Shown here: piece by piece, positions 1 to 8,281 of the stretch
Position numbering within the stretch: position 1 is the first letter of the stretch
Layout: each line of letters opens with the position of its first letter
Assembly: GCA_036960175.1 (NCBI GenBank)
Contig: JBALWH010000006.1
Location: 62,001 to 126,000 of the forward strand
Reading direction: 5' to 3'
From: Motiliproteus sp036960175
GTDB lineage: Bacteria; Pseudomonadota; Gammaproteobacteria; Pseudomonadales; Balneatricaceae
Length of the DNA stretch: 64,000 nucleotides
Program-made: the position numbers and the translations under genes
Notes under the pieces: generated by a model
The model's database searches: none
What the model was told of the DNA's origin: nothing
The model's input: only the letters and a program-made list of their open reading frames with translations

Positions 1-106
1 AAGTCCTGCCCTTGTTCAGCTATTCGTTAAAGTCATCGATCAAAATCAGCGAAAACGCTAGACTAGCCAGCAATTTAATCCAATACCTTTGAAGCAAGGA
101 GTCATT

Positions 107-385
107 ATGGCTACTGCAATGGCTCGCCACATTCTGGTTAAAACTAAAGTTGAGGCTGACAAGCTTAAGCAGCAGTTGGCTAAAGGTGGAGATTTTGGTG
201 CTCTAGCAAAGAAACACTCCCTTTGCGCTTCGGCCAAAAGAGGAGGTGACCTGGGGGAAGTTCGTCCCGGTCAGATGGTGAAAGCGGTGGACAATGTTAT
301 CTTTAAAAAGGCATTGCTGACGGTTCATGGTCCGGTAAAAACTCAGTTCGGCTATCATTTGATCGAGGTGTTTTACCGGAGTTGA
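107..385 (+). CDS. ppiC: Parvulin-type peptidyl-prolyl cis-trans isomerase
   Basis: A 92-residue single-domain parvulin, about the size of cytoplasmic E. coli PpiC. Family members catalyse cis-trans isomerisation of X-Pro bonds. The sequence opens with ARHILVKT, followed by the GGDFGALAKKHS and GGDLGEV segments and ends with GYHLIEV, all typical of the rotamase domain. There is no signal peptide, so it should act in the cytoplasm. I start it at the ATG at 107 because AAGGAG (96-101) sits 5 bases upstream; an in-frame TTG at 89 would place this Shine-Dalgarno inside the gene. It stands alone upstream of the ribosomal protein operon. Confidence 0.9.
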   Translation: MATAMARHILVKTKVEADKLKQQLAKGGDFGALAKKHSLCASAKRGGDLGEVRPGQMVKAVDNVIFKKALLTVHGPVKTQFGYHLIEVFYRS

Positions 386-512
386 GACTATCGAAAAACG
401 GTTGTGCTCGATGGCGCAGCGCTGTAAGTCGCCTAAAAATACGCAGTTACAATCTGTAAACTCCGCTTTTCGTCTCCTCTCCTCTCCCGCGCTACCTTTT
501 CCTGCAGTCTCG

Positions 513-543
513 TTGATATAGGTTGCTGGCTTTATTCTATACT
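513..543 (+). promoter_or_regulatory. Candidate promoter of the rpsF operon
   Basis: TTGATA (513-518) and TATACT (538-543) resemble -35 and -10 boxes, but the 19-base spacer is longer than ideal. They lie in the 306-base gap 386-691, which holds no gene, and would give an rpsF leader of about 140 bases. The rest of the gap contains only the leader hairpin at 634-669 and a pyrimidine-rich stretch around 470-500. Inference from sequence only. Confidence 0.4.
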
Positions 544-633
544 AGACAGGAGGAATAGGGGCCTTTAAAGGTTGAAGCTTGGCTTGTTAGTCTCTATACT
601 TTCGCCTCCCTAAAAACCTGAAGTTAACTCCTT

Positions 634-669
634 GCTTCTCATCGTACAGTTTCGTACGGAATGAGGGGC
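634..669 (+). promoter_or_regulatory. Stem-loop in the rpsF 5' leader, possible S6:S18 autoregulatory site
   Basis: Bases 634-642 pair with 661-669 (including two G-U pairs) and 643-647 pair perfectly with 654-658. This gives a 14-pair stem interrupted by a GA bulge at 659-660 with a 6-base loop, ending 11 bases before the rpsF Shine-Dalgarno. Many bacteria carry an S6:S18-binding RNA in this position. I cannot see the conserved ACCG signature in the expected bulge, so the assignment is tentative; the hairpin itself is clear. Confidence 0.45.
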
Positions 670-691
670 TGTTAACCCGTAAGGAGAGACA

Positions 692-1153
692 ATGCGTCAT
701 TACGAAATTATTTTCATGGTTCACCCTGATCAGAGTGACCAAGTTGCTGCAATGATTGAGCGTTACAAAGGCATCGTTGAAGGTGCTGAAGGTAAGCTCC
801 ATCGCCTAGAAGATTGGGGTCGCCGCCAGTTGGCTTACCCAATCAATAAAATCCATAAGGCTCACTACGTACTGATGAACATTGAGTGCGCAGGCGAGAC
901 TTTGGACGAGCTGACCAACCTTTTCCGTTTCAACGATGCGGTTATCCGTAACATGGTTGTACGTATGAAGGGTGAGGTCACTGGTGTTTCTCCAATTAAA
1001 GCTGCTGAAGGTCGTGACGATCGTCGCCCACCTCGCCGTGAAGCGCCTCGTCGTGAAGAGACTGCCGATGCAGTGGCTCCTCAGGCTGCACAGGCTCCTC
1101 AGGCTGCAGAGGCTGAGTCCAGCGAAGCTGATACTAAAGATTCCGCTGAGTAA
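692..1153 (+). CDS. rpsF: 30S ribosomal protein S6
   Basis: S6 binds 16S rRNA with S18 in the platform of the small subunit. The first 100 residues match the S6 ferredoxin-like fold (MRHYEIIFMVHPDQ start, DWGRRQLAYPINK, FRFNDAVIRNMVV). At 153 residues it is longer than E. coli S6 because of a tail from about residue 106, first Arg/Pro-rich and then Ala/Gln/Glu-rich. E. coli S6 also has an acidic tail, which RimK modifies. AAGGAGAG precedes the ATG. First gene of rpsF-rpsR-rplI. Confidence 0.97.
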   Translation: MRHYEIIFMVHPDQSDQVAAMIERYKGIVEGAEGKLHRLEDWGRRQLAYPINKIHKAHYVLMNIECAGETLDELTNLFRFNDAVIRNMVVRMKGEVTGVSPIKAAEGRDDRRPPRREAPRREETADAVAPQAAQAPQAAEAESSEADTKDSAE

Positions 1154-1196
1154 TCAGTACTCTTTAGTTCGATAACTATTTTTTGGAGAGATTACA

Positions 1197-1424
1197 ATGG
1201 CTCGTTTTTTCCGTCGCAGAAAGTTTTGCCGTTTCACCGCTGAAGGCGTAACCGAGATCGATTACAAAGATCTGGAAGTACTGAAAGGCTATGTTACTGA
1301 AACTGGCAAGATCGTACCTAGCCGTATCACCGGCACTAAGGCTCGTTACCAGCGTCAGCTGGCAACCGCTATCAAGCGTGCTCGTTATGTAGCACTGCTG
1401 CCTTACACTGATAGCCATTTATAA
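1197..1424 (+). CDS. rpsR: 30S ribosomal protein S18
   Basis: A 75-residue S18, the normal length. The MARFFRRRKFCRFTAEGV start, the central KDLEVLKGYVTETGKIVPSRITGT block and the ARYVALLPY end are diagnostic. S18 pairs with S6 on the ribosomal platform. GGAGAG at 1185-1190 serves as Shine-Dalgarno. It follows rpsF by 43 bases. No priB gene lies between rpsF and rpsR, unlike in E. coli. Confidence 0.98.
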   Translation: MARFFRRRKFCRFTAEGVTEIDYKDLEVLKGYVTETGKIVPSRITGTKARYQRQLATAIKRARYVALLPYTDSHL

Positions 1425-1443
1425 GCTATCTGCCGTATACGGG

Positions 1444-1552
1444 CTGTAAGTCGTTGCACGGCTTGCAGAGTAAATGATAATAAGCTGTAGCCTGGTAACT
1501 GGATTGTAATGATCTGTTTTACCGCTACAGGGTCCTGAATCTACGGATTCAG
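1444..1552 (+). promoter_or_regulatory. Structured rpsR-rplI spacer with consecutive hairpins
   Basis: The 149-base spacer between rpsR and rplI is full of predicted RNA structure. Bases 1444-1454 pair with 1458-1468 (11 pairs, 3-base loop). CTGTAGC at 1485-1491 can pair with GCTACAG at 1524-1530. CTGAATC (1535-1541) pairs with GATTCAG (1546-1552) around a C(UACG)G tetraloop, a very stable RNA hairpin. None is followed by a T-run, so terminators are unlikely; roles in mRNA processing or translational control are possible. Confidence 0.5.
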
Positions 1553-1573
1553 ACAAACGAAGAGGTTTACGAG

Positions 1574-2020
1574 ATGGAAGTTATCCTACTCGAAAAAGTT
1601 GGTAAGTTGGGCAGTCTGGGCGACAAGGTTTCTGTCAAGTCTGGTTACGCCCGAAACTTCCTGGTTCCTTTTAGTAAGGCTGTTCCAGCCACTAAAGATA
1701 ACCTGGAAAATTTTGAAGTACGTCGCGTTGAGCTGCAAAAAGCTGCTGATGCAAAGTTCGCTTCTGCGACAGAGCGTGCTGAGAAACTGAACGAAGTTGA
1801 GCTGTCTATCGTTGCTATCGCTGGTGATGAAGGCAAGCTGTTCGGTTCTATCGGTACTCGTGATATCTCTGATGCGATCACTGAGGCTGGTATCGAAGTC
1901 AGCAAGAGCGAAGTTCGTCTGCCTGAAGGTGCCATCCGCACCACGGGTGATTTCGACGTCGCTATCCAGTTGCATAGTGATGTTACTGCAATTATCAAGC
2001 TGATTGTTGTCGCTGAGTAA
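1574..2020 (+). CDS. rplI: 50S ribosomal protein L9
   Basis: L9 is an elongated 23S rRNA-binding protein near the L1 stalk. The 148-residue sequence begins MEVILLEKVGKLGSLGDKVSVKSGYARNFL in the N-terminal domain, continues into the long connecting helix (about residues 40-75) and ends in the C-terminal domain with GSIGTRDI and LPEGAIRTTGDFDV. Length matches E. coli (149). GAGG lies about 7 bases before the ATG. Last gene of the ribosomal protein unit, closed by the terminator at 2104. Confidence 0.98.
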   Translation: MEVILLEKVGKLGSLGDKVSVKSGYARNFLVPFSKAVPATKDNLENFEVRRVELQKAADAKFASATERAEKLNEVELSIVAIAGDEGKLFGSIGTRDISDAITEAGIEVSKSEVRLPEGAIRTTGDFDVAIQLHSDVTAIIKLIVVAE

Positions 2021-2103
2021 CAGCTAATAACAAACTGATTGATCCCGATTTTACGCTCGGACGATCACCGGCGTAGCCCTCCTTCCTATCGGGATATGTT
2101 AAT

Positions 2104-2137
2104 AAGCACCGTTCTTCCCCGGACGGTGCTTTTTTTT
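2104..2137 (+). terminator. Rho-independent terminator after rplI
   Basis: AAGCACCGT (2104-2112) pairs with ACGGTGCTT (2123-2131) across a 10-base loop, and the stem runs into eight consecutive T residues. It separates the ribosomal unit from dnaB. Confidence 0.92.
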
Positions 2138-2193
2138 GTCCGTTTGATACAATCCTTGCTCTACTCTGAGTTGTCTTAAGGTCCCGTTATTAT

Positions 2194-3573
2194 ATGACGT
2201 CCAATAATCAAATAGATGCCGATCTGATTCGCGCCAAAGTGCCACCGCATTCCATTGAAGCGGAGCAGTCGGTGCTTGGTGGATTGATGTTGGATAATAA
2301 CGTCTGGGATCAAGTGGCTGAGATACTTACCGCAGAGGCTTTTTACCGGCAAGAGCATCGCCTGATCTTCAAGACCATGGAAAAACTATTGGTCCTTGAA
2401 CAGCCTATTGATGTAGTGACATTATCGGAAGAGCTGGATCGCCAGGGTGAGCAGGAGCAGGTCGGTGGGCTCGATTATCTGGTTGATTTGGCCAAGAATA
2501 CGCCGACTACGTCTAACATCCGTGCCTATGCTGAAATCGTGTCGGAGCGCGCTATCTTGCGCCGTCTGATTGGGGTAGCCAGCGATATTTCTGGTTCGGC
2601 TTTTCATACCGAAGGGCGTAGCAGTGCCGAGGTGTTGGATGAGGCTGAACGGGCGGTTTTCAATATTGCCGAGAGTCGTGCCCAGGATGGCGGGCCTCAG
2701 TACGTTAATCCACTGCTGGCCAAAGCGGTAGAACGGATCGACGAACTGTTTAATTCCAATACATCCATGACCGGCCTCAGTACTGGTTTTACGGACCTTG
2801 ATAAGATGACTTCTGGTTTGCAGAACTCAGACTTGATCATTGTTGCTGCACGTCCGTCCATGGGTAAAACCACCTTTGCCATGAACCTGGTGGAAAATGC
2901 CTTGATGGGCAGTGATAAGCCGGTTCTGGTCTTTAGTCTGGAAATGCCCGCAGAAGGCCTGGTCACAAGGATGTTGGCATCCCTTGGCCGTATCGATCAG
3001 ACCCGAGTTCGAGATGGCAAGCTGGAAGAGGATGACTGGCCGCGACTGACAACGGCGGTCAATATGCTTAAGGACAAGCCGCTGTATATCGATGATAGTG
3101 CTGGCCTGTCTCCTTCAGAAATGCGTGCCAGGGCGCGCCGAATTGTTCGTGAGCATGGCTCCATGGGCATGATCATGGTGGATTACTTGCAGTTGATGTC
3201 GCTGAAAGGGGCGGTGGAGAGCCGTACTCAGGAGATCTCTGAAATTTCTCGCTCGTTGAAAGCCCTAGCGAAAGAGTTGCAATGCCCGGTGGTGGCCCTG
3301 TCTCAGTTGAACCGGAGTTTGGAAAATCGCCCCAATAAGCGCCCTGTTAACTCAGACCTGAGGGAATCGGGAGCCATCGAGCAGGATGCTGACGTTATCA
3401 TGTTTATCTATCGTGATGAGGTCTATAACGAGGACACCGAGCTCAAGGGGCGTGCCGAGATTATTCTCGGTAAACAGCGTAACGGTCCTATCGGTACTTG
3501 CCACATGGCCTTTGTCGGTAAGCACAGTAAGTTTGAAGATCTCGCTCACGGCTCTTATACCGATTACGACTAA
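2194..3573 (+). CDS. dnaB: Replicative DNA helicase DnaB
   Basis: Hexameric 5'-3' helicase that unwinds DNA ahead of the replisome and recruits DnaG primase. At 459 residues it is close to E. coli DnaB (471). The N-terminal domain (about residues 15-120, PPHSIEAEQSVLGGLM) is followed by the RecA-like core with Walker A ARPSMGKTTFA near residue 220, Walker B MIMVDYLQLM and the RESGAIEQDADVIMFIYR block. It follows the rplI terminator, so it probably has its own promoter. The window also holds putative loader genes (28719-30363). Confidence 0.97.
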   Translation: MTSNNQIDADLIRAKVPPHSIEAEQSVLGGLMLDNNVWDQVAEILTAEAFYRQEHRLIFKTMEKLLVLEQPIDVVTLSEELDRQGEQEQVGGLDYLVDLAKNTPTTSNIRAYAEIVSERAILRRLIGVASDISGSAFHTEGRSSAEVLDEAERAVFNIAESRAQDGGPQYVNPLLAKAVERIDELFNSNTSMTGLSTGFTDLDKMTSGLQNSDLIIVAARPSMGKTTFAMNLVENALMGSDKPVLVFSLEMPAEGLVTRMLASLGRIDQTRVRDGKLEEDDWPRLTTAVNMLKDKPLYIDDSAGLSPSEMRARARRIVREHGSMGMIMVDYLQLMSLKGAVESRTQEISEISRSLKALAKELQCPVVALSQLNRSLENRPNKRPVNSDLRESGAIEQDADVIMFIYRDEVYNEDTELKGRAEIILGKQRNGPIGTCHMAFVGKHSKFEDLAHGSYTDYD

Positions 3574-3630
3574 TCAGGGTTGAATAGTTCTGCGTCGACA
3601 ATCTATACCTAATCAGCCTATACCTCCTTG

Positions 3631-4083
3631 TTAGCGTAAATGGCACCGTTGATAGCGTAGCTGCTGATAATTTCGACGTTGCTGACGCCAACGGTTTCCT
3701 TGTGCATTGCTATGGCCGTGTCTTAGTTTTCCGTTAATACGGCGTATTTTAGTCTCGTAACCCCGACAAACTTTTTCCGTTTTGGCTTTATCTTTGGCTG
3801 TTTTTTGCGCGACTGCTTTTCGTGTCGGGGTGGTTTTTGCTGATCGTTGGGCTGGCGGTAGCAGTTTCGGATATTCCGTTATCGGCATTTTCTGTATTGG
3901 GTTTGCAGGTCGGTAATGCTGGCTATCAGGTGTGGCGTGATCGCTGTAATGATGCTGTCCCTTCTCGTCGACCCAGTGTTGGATCGCCGCTACTGTTTGG
4001 GTGCTCAGCAGTCCGGTGTAACACAAACACAGTGATAGCAAAAAAGGGCTAAGCTGGCGGGGAAAATGCACGTAGACAGGCAT
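3631..4083 (-). CDS. DUF4124 domain-containing exported protein
   Basis: A 150-residue protein with a hydrophobic N-terminal signal peptide (about residues 10-32). It is followed by HWVDEKGQHHYSDHATPDS, the typical start of a DUF4124 domain, whose function is unknown. The rest is rich in Lys/Arg/Gln and looks disordered, with a Cys near each end of that stretch. Convergent with dnaB. Exported location is inferred. Confidence 0.7.
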   Translation of the reverse strand: MPVYVHFPRQLSPFLLSLCLCYTGLLSTQTVAAIQHWVDEKGQHHYSDHATPDSQHYRPANPIQKMPITEYPKLLPPAQRSAKTTPTRKAVAQKTAKDKAKTEKVCRGYETKIRRINGKLRHGHSNAQGNRWRQQRRNYQQLRYQRCHLR

Positions 4084-4159
4084 GGTGACGCTCCGTGTCG
4101 AAGGTTTTCTTTAAGCGGATGGCTTCCTGCCTTCCGCTGTTCGATTAGAGTATTGCTGG

Positions 4160-4594
4160 CTATTCAGTGAATTTAATAAAGTTTTCCTTAAAAGCTTCAG
4201 GAATAGGGACGACCTTACGTTCTTCGTAATCGAAAAAAACGATGCCGGTCTTGGCGTGAGCGATTTCCACTGCAGTCTTGCGATTGCTGAGAATATAAAA
4301 GAAATCGCAGCCGTATTTGTTGAAGTCTGCGACCGCCACGTCTATCTGGACTTCCTCTCCGTGAAAGCTTTCAGCCTTATAAATAATCACTGAATCGGTC
4401 AGTACCAATCCAAGCCCTTCGATATCCAGCTCGCTGTATTGATAGGTCTTCAGGAAGCGCACGCGGGCTTCATGAATCATTGATAGCACGGCATCGTTAC
4501 CAAGATGTCCGCCGTAATTAATATCACTGATACGTACCGGCATTTCGGTCGTGAAGGTGAAGTGCCGGGGCATTTCCAATTTAACTCGCGCCAT
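4160..4594 (-). CDS. Hotdog-fold acyl-CoA thioesterase (4HBT family)
   Basis: A 144-residue single-hotdog protein. The segment MPVRISDINYGGHLGNDAVLSMIHEAR matches the 4HBT/YbgC active-site region, with Asp and the GGH-LGN pattern at about residues 23-35. Family members hydrolyse acyl-CoA or acyl-ACP thioesters; the substrate cannot be read from sequence. No signal peptide. It lies downstream of bioA on the same strand with a 148-base gap, so a shared transcript is possible but unproven. Confidence 0.75.
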   Translation of the reverse strand: MARVKLEMPRHFTFTTEMPVRISDINYGGHLGNDAVLSMIHEARVRFLKTYQYSELDIEGLGLVLTDSVIIYKAESFHGEEVQIDVAVADFNKYGCDFFYILSNRKTAVEIAHAKTGIVFFDYEERKVVPIPEAFKENFIKFTE

Positions 4595-4742
4595 TTGTAC
4601 TCCTACGCCTTGTTTTAAAAGTGTTATTTAAAGGCAGTGTGCTAATGATAGATGTTCCAATAATCGGTGCTCTAATGAGCGTAGCTTGTCTTTTTTCAGA
4701 TCCAATCATCAGTAGCTAATATAACTTGGATAGGATTGAAAA

Positions 4743-6026
4743 CTAATGTTTTTTTACCACTTCGACTATTGCTTGGGTCAGTGTTGTTAAATCTTGTTTG
4801 GAAATGATGTAGGGAGGCATAACGTATACCAGTCGTCCGAAGGGGCGCACCCAGACGCCAGCTTCGACAAATGCCTGTTGAATCTCGGCCATGCGCACGG
4901 GCTGTTTCATCTCTACCACGCCGATAGCACCCAATACCCGCACATCCGCGACCTGTTGCAGTTGCCTACAGGGTGCCAGTTCCTCTTTAAGCTGTTGTTC
5001 TATGGCGGCGACTCGCGGCTGCCAGGGCTCCTGCTCCAGCAAATCTAGGCTGGCGCAAGCGACAGCGCAGGCCAGTGGATTGGCCATGAAGGTGGGGCCA
5101 TGCATAAAGCAACCCGCACCGCCGGAGGAGATGGTTTCAGCCACTTCGGTACTGGTCAGTGTGGCCGCCAGGGTCATATAGCCGCCGGTGAGGGCTTTAC
5201 CCAGGCAGAGAATATCCGGTTGGATATCGGCATGTTGGCAAGCAAATAGTTTTCCTGAGCGACCGAAGCCGGTGGCGATTTCATCTGCAATCAGTAGCAG
5301 TTGATATTGATTACAAAGCTCGCGAGCCCGTTTTAGATACTCTGGGGAGTAAAAGCGCATGCCGCCAGCGCCCTGGACGATGGGTTCTAGAATCAGGGCC
5401 GCCAGTTGCTGGTGGTGCTCGGCCAGTAGTTGCTCCAGTTCGGTAATATCACCCTCATCCCAGTCGTCGTTAAAGCGGCACTGGGGAGCGGGCGCAAACA
5501 GGTGTTCTGGCATGACTCCGTTAAAAATCTCGTGCATGCCGTTGACTGGATCGCAGACAGCCATGGCACCGAAGGTATCTCCATGGTAGCCGTTGCGAAT
5601 AGTGATAAGGCGATGCTTTTCCGGCTTACTACGGGCGTGCCAGTATTGGATCGCCATCTTAATAGCAACTTCGACGGCTACCGAGCCGGAATCACAGAGG
5701 AATACTTTATCCAGCGTGCTTGGTGTCAGTTCAATCAGCTTACGGCAGAGGTCAACAGCGGGCTGGTGGGTGAGTCCGCCAAACATAACGTGTGCCATTT
5801 GATCGATTTGGTCTTTGGCTTTCTGGTTCAGCTTGGGGTGATTGTATCCATGAATGGCGGACCACCAGGAGGACATTCCGTCGATCAGCTCAGTCCCATT
5901 GGCTAGCGTCAGTCTGACTCCAGATGCCGACGCTACTGGGTAGGCCGGCAGTGGATCTATCATCGAAGTATAGGGGTGCCAGATATGCTGCTGGTCAAAA
6001 CTGATGTCATCGAGACTGAGGGTCAT
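4743..6026 (-). CDS. bioA: Adenosylmethionine-8-amino-7-oxononanoate aminotransferase
   Basis: BioA transfers the amino group of S-adenosylmethionine to KAPA to give DAPA, the third-last step of biotin synthesis. PLP class III aminotransferase features are clear: IWHPYTSM near the start, MSSWWSAIHGYNHP, CDSGSVAVEVA, NGYHGDTFGAM, ADEIATGFGRSG and the PLP lysine in LGKALTGGY. I chose the ATG at 6026 (427 residues, E. coli 429) over a TTG 57 bases upstream. It is separated from bioBFHCD by 8 kb. A near-palindrome, ATCGTTGGCCGACGAT, lies upstream at 6090-6105. Confidence 0.95.
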   Translation of the reverse strand: MTLSLDDISFDQQHIWHPYTSMIDPLPAYPVASASGVRLTLANGTELIDGMSSWWSAIHGYNHPKLNQKAKDQIDQMAHVMFGGLTHQPAVDLCRKLIELTPSTLDKVFLCDSGSVAVEVAIKMAIQYWHARSKPEKHRLITIRNGYHGDTFGAMAVCDPVNGMHEIFNGVMPEHLFAPAPQCRFNDDWDEGDITELEQLLAEHHQQLAALILEPIVQGAGGMRFYSPEYLKRARELCNQYQLLLIADEIATGFGRSGKLFACQHADIQPDILCLGKALTGGYMTLAATLTSTEVAETISSGGAGCFMHGPTFMANPLACAVACASLDLLEQEPWQPRVAAIEQQLKEELAPCRQLQQVADVRVLGAIGVVEMKQPVRMAEIQQAFVEAGVWVRPFGRLVYVMPPYIISKQDLTTLTQAIVEVVKKH

Positions 6027-6124
6027 TGGGTGTCCATCGTTAGCGGAAAGTCCTATTAGAGCGCTGACGCAGCTGCGCCGCAAGTTCTGATCGTTGGCCG
6101 ACGATGATAGTTATCTGGGAAAAT

Positions 6125-6331
6125 TTATTCCAGCCGGAAGCCTACTTTTAACACCACTTGAAAATGGGCAATCTTGCCGTTTTCAACGTGACCTCGGGTT
6201 TCTTGTACTTGAAACCAGCTGATATGTTCCAGCGATTCTGAGGCTTTCGTGATGGCGTTCTGAATGGCGTCGTCGCTGCTGACTGGGGATGACCCCGCCA
6301 CTTCGATTAGCTTGTAGACATGATCCGACAT
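6125..6331 (-). CDS. Dodecin family protein
   Basis: A 68-residue protein. MSDHVYKLIEVAGSSPVSSDDAIQNAI at the start and HFQVVLKVGFRLE at the end are typical of dodecins, small dodecameric flavin- and sometimes CoA-binding proteins. The aromatic WFQVQETRG segment is where dodecins carry the flavin-stacking Trp. It lies just upstream of bioA on the same strand, with about 100 bases between them. Confidence 0.85.
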   Translation of the reverse strand: MSDHVYKLIEVAGSSPVSSDDAIQNAITKASESLEHISWFQVQETRGHVENGKIAHFQVVLKVGFRLE

Positions 6332-6412
6332 ATTGCGCTCCCTTGGTTGTTTACCATGCAGTGTAGACCAAGTAATCGCAGATGAGCGCGGCTTATCTGC
6401 GGAGGAGCTTCC

Positions 6413-7759
6413 TCAGCGCTGGAACAAGGCGATGGACTCTACATGGGTGGTCTGGGGGAACATATCCATGACTCCCCAGTGGCTGAGTCGATAGCCTTGT
6501 GTCACCAGCTCTTTAGCATCACGGGCAAAGGTGGCGGGGTCGCAGGAGATATAGAGAATCATTTGCGCCTGATGCTCGGCCAGGTGGCTCACCACTTCTA
6601 AGGCTCCGGCACGAGGTGGATCCAGCAGGATTTTACTAAAGCCGCCTTGGAACCAGGGTTGCCTGCGAAAGTCTCGGGTGAGATCCATACGATGAAATTC
6701 GACATTGTCGATGCCGTTGCTGCGGGCATTTTCAGCACCGCGAGTGACCATGTCCTGGGACCCTTCGATCCCCACGACTTCCCCGGCTAGGCTGGCCAAG
6801 GGGAGGGTAAAGTTGCCCAAGCCGCAGAACAGGTCGAGGATGCGATCGTCCTTAGTTACCTCCAGCAACGCGACAGCTTGGTGCACCATTTGTTGATTGA
6901 TTAAGCTGTTGACCTGAGTGAAGTCGTTGGGGTGGTAGGCTAGGTTGAGGTCGAATTCTGGCAGTTGGTAATGCAGGCGCTGCTGCTCATGCCCGACGGA
7001 CTGCAGAGATTCCGGACCCTCCGGTTGTAGAAACAGGTTGTATTGATTGTTAACAGCCAGCTCTTCGAGCGCGGCTAGGTCATCATCGGCCAGCTTAAGG
7101 GTGTGGCGCAGGATTAGAGCTGCGTCGGAGTCTCCCGAGGCCAATTCGATATGTGATACGGCTTGAGGCTTGCTGGCGCTGTTTAGCCATTCACTAAGCT
7201 GCCCCAGCAGCTGTTCTGCTTTGTGTTCCAGAACCGGGCATTCACGGACGGCGACCAGTTGCTTGCTTTGGCGGCGTCGGTAACCCAGTGTTGGCTCGCT
7301 GGTTTTTTTTGGACAATAGACGGAGAGGCGGGCGCGGCGTCGATAGTGCCATGGCTCGCCTATCAGTGGCGGTAAAATGGTTTCAGGCACAACGGAACCG
7401 ATACGTTGCAGCTGGTCCAGCGCCTGCTGCTGTTTATGTTCGATCTGTGCTTGGGCATCAAGATACTGTAGTTCACAGCCACCACACTGATAGAAGTGGC
7501 GGCATTGGGGTTCGCGCCGCAGTACTGAGGGTTGCAGGACTTCCAGGCATTGGGCTTCGTCAAACTTGCTGCGTTGCTTCAGATAGCGAGCCTTTACCTC
7601 TTCGCCGGGTAGTGCTCCTGATACAAATAGGGTCTTGCCATTGTGACGAGCCAGGCCGCGACCGTCGTGGCTGAGCCGGTCGATAGTGACGGTGAAGGCT
7701 TCGGAACTCGAAACAGTGGATTGTTTGCTCGGTTTATAAAAGCTACGGCTGGATTTCAT
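6413..7759 (-). CDS. rlmD: 23S rRNA (uracil(1939)-C5)-methyltransferase
   Basis: RlmD (RumA) uses SAM to methylate U1939 of 23S rRNA and carries a 4Fe-4S cluster. At 448 residues it is close to E. coli (433). An N-terminal TRAM-like domain (about residues 20-75, IDRLSHDGRGLARHNGKTLFVSGALPGE) precedes the cluster cysteines in CRHFYQCGGCELQ plus ECPVLE. Then come the SAM motif ILDLFCGLGNFTLPLA, LLDPPRAGA and the catalytic Cys in YISCDPATFARD. ATG at 7759. Confidence 0.95.
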   Translation of the reverse strand: MKSSRSFYKPSKQSTVSSSEAFTVTIDRLSHDGRGLARHNGKTLFVSGALPGEEVKARYLKQRSKFDEAQCLEVLQPSVLRREPQCRHFYQCGGCELQYLDAQAQIEHKQQQALDQLQRIGSVVPETILPPLIGEPWHYRRRARLSVYCPKKTSEPTLGYRRRQSKQLVAVRECPVLEHKAEQLLGQLSEWLNSASKPQAVSHIELASGDSDAALILRHTLKLADDDLAALEELAVNNQYNLFLQPEGPESLQSVGHEQQRLHYQLPEFDLNLAYHPNDFTQVNSLINQQMVHQAVALLEVTKDDRILDLFCGLGNFTLPLASLAGEVVGIEGSQDMVTRGAENARSNGIDNVEFHRMDLTRDFRRQPWFQGGFSKILLDPPRAGALEVVSHLAEHQAQMILYISCDPATFARDAKELVTQGYRLSHWGVMDMFPQTTHVESIALFQR

Positions 7760-7774
7760 GGGTGAATGCAGTTC

Positions 7775-8197
7775 TCAGAGACTATCTTTTAAAAGTTGGC
7801 GGTATTCTGGGCTAAGGCCCTGTTCGAACTCTTCCTGGCTGATATCGAACTTCATCTGCTCGAGCAGAGACTCCAGAATGACATGGCAGCTGTTTTTGCT
7901 TTTCTTAACCTGTTGCAGGAGTTTATTCAGGTCCAGCGGTTGGCTTGAGTCGAAATCACCCTCGGCTTTCAGGCAGGTGAAATATTCCTCGGAGTAGGGG
8001 CCGACCAGGTCAAAATTCTGAATCACCGTTTGTTGTATGCGTAACATCAGTGCCAGATCCACATTGTTCAGCAATTCAGAAATGAGACCTTGTAGCTGGG
8101 CGCTGGAATTATCACTGCCAGAATCTTCAGTGCTGTTGGCAAGCCCCGGTGACAGTATTAATGTCAGGCTTAAAACCATGGATAGAATTGTCTTCAT
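7775..8197 (-). CDS. Small exported protein of unknown function
   Basis: A 140-residue protein with a clear signal peptide (MKTILSMVLSLTLILSPGLANS, cleavage likely near residue 20). The mature part is acidic and helical, with two cysteines (FTCLKAEG and NSCHVILES) that could form a disulfide. I do not recognise the family. It ends 15 bases before rlmD on the same strand and may be cotranscribed with it. Confidence 0.65.
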   Translation of the reverse strand: MKTILSMVLSLTLILSPGLANSTEDSGSDNSSAQLQGLISELLNNVDLALMLRIQQTVIQNFDLVGPYSEEYFTCLKAEGDFDSSQPLDLNKLLQQVKKSKNSCHVILESLLEQMKFDISQEEFEQGLSPEYRQLLKDSL

Positions 8198-8281
8198 AAT
8201 CAGGCCTCGCGGCGGTGGTGACGGTTACTTCGCAATGATACAGAATATTGGATAGATTGCTGTCCAGCTAGTTTCATTATC

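Noticed and set aside
3822..4052. 76-codon plus-strand frame inside the DUF4124 gene
   Set aside because: It lies antisense to a gene with a clear signal peptide and DUF4124 motif, and shows no motif itself.
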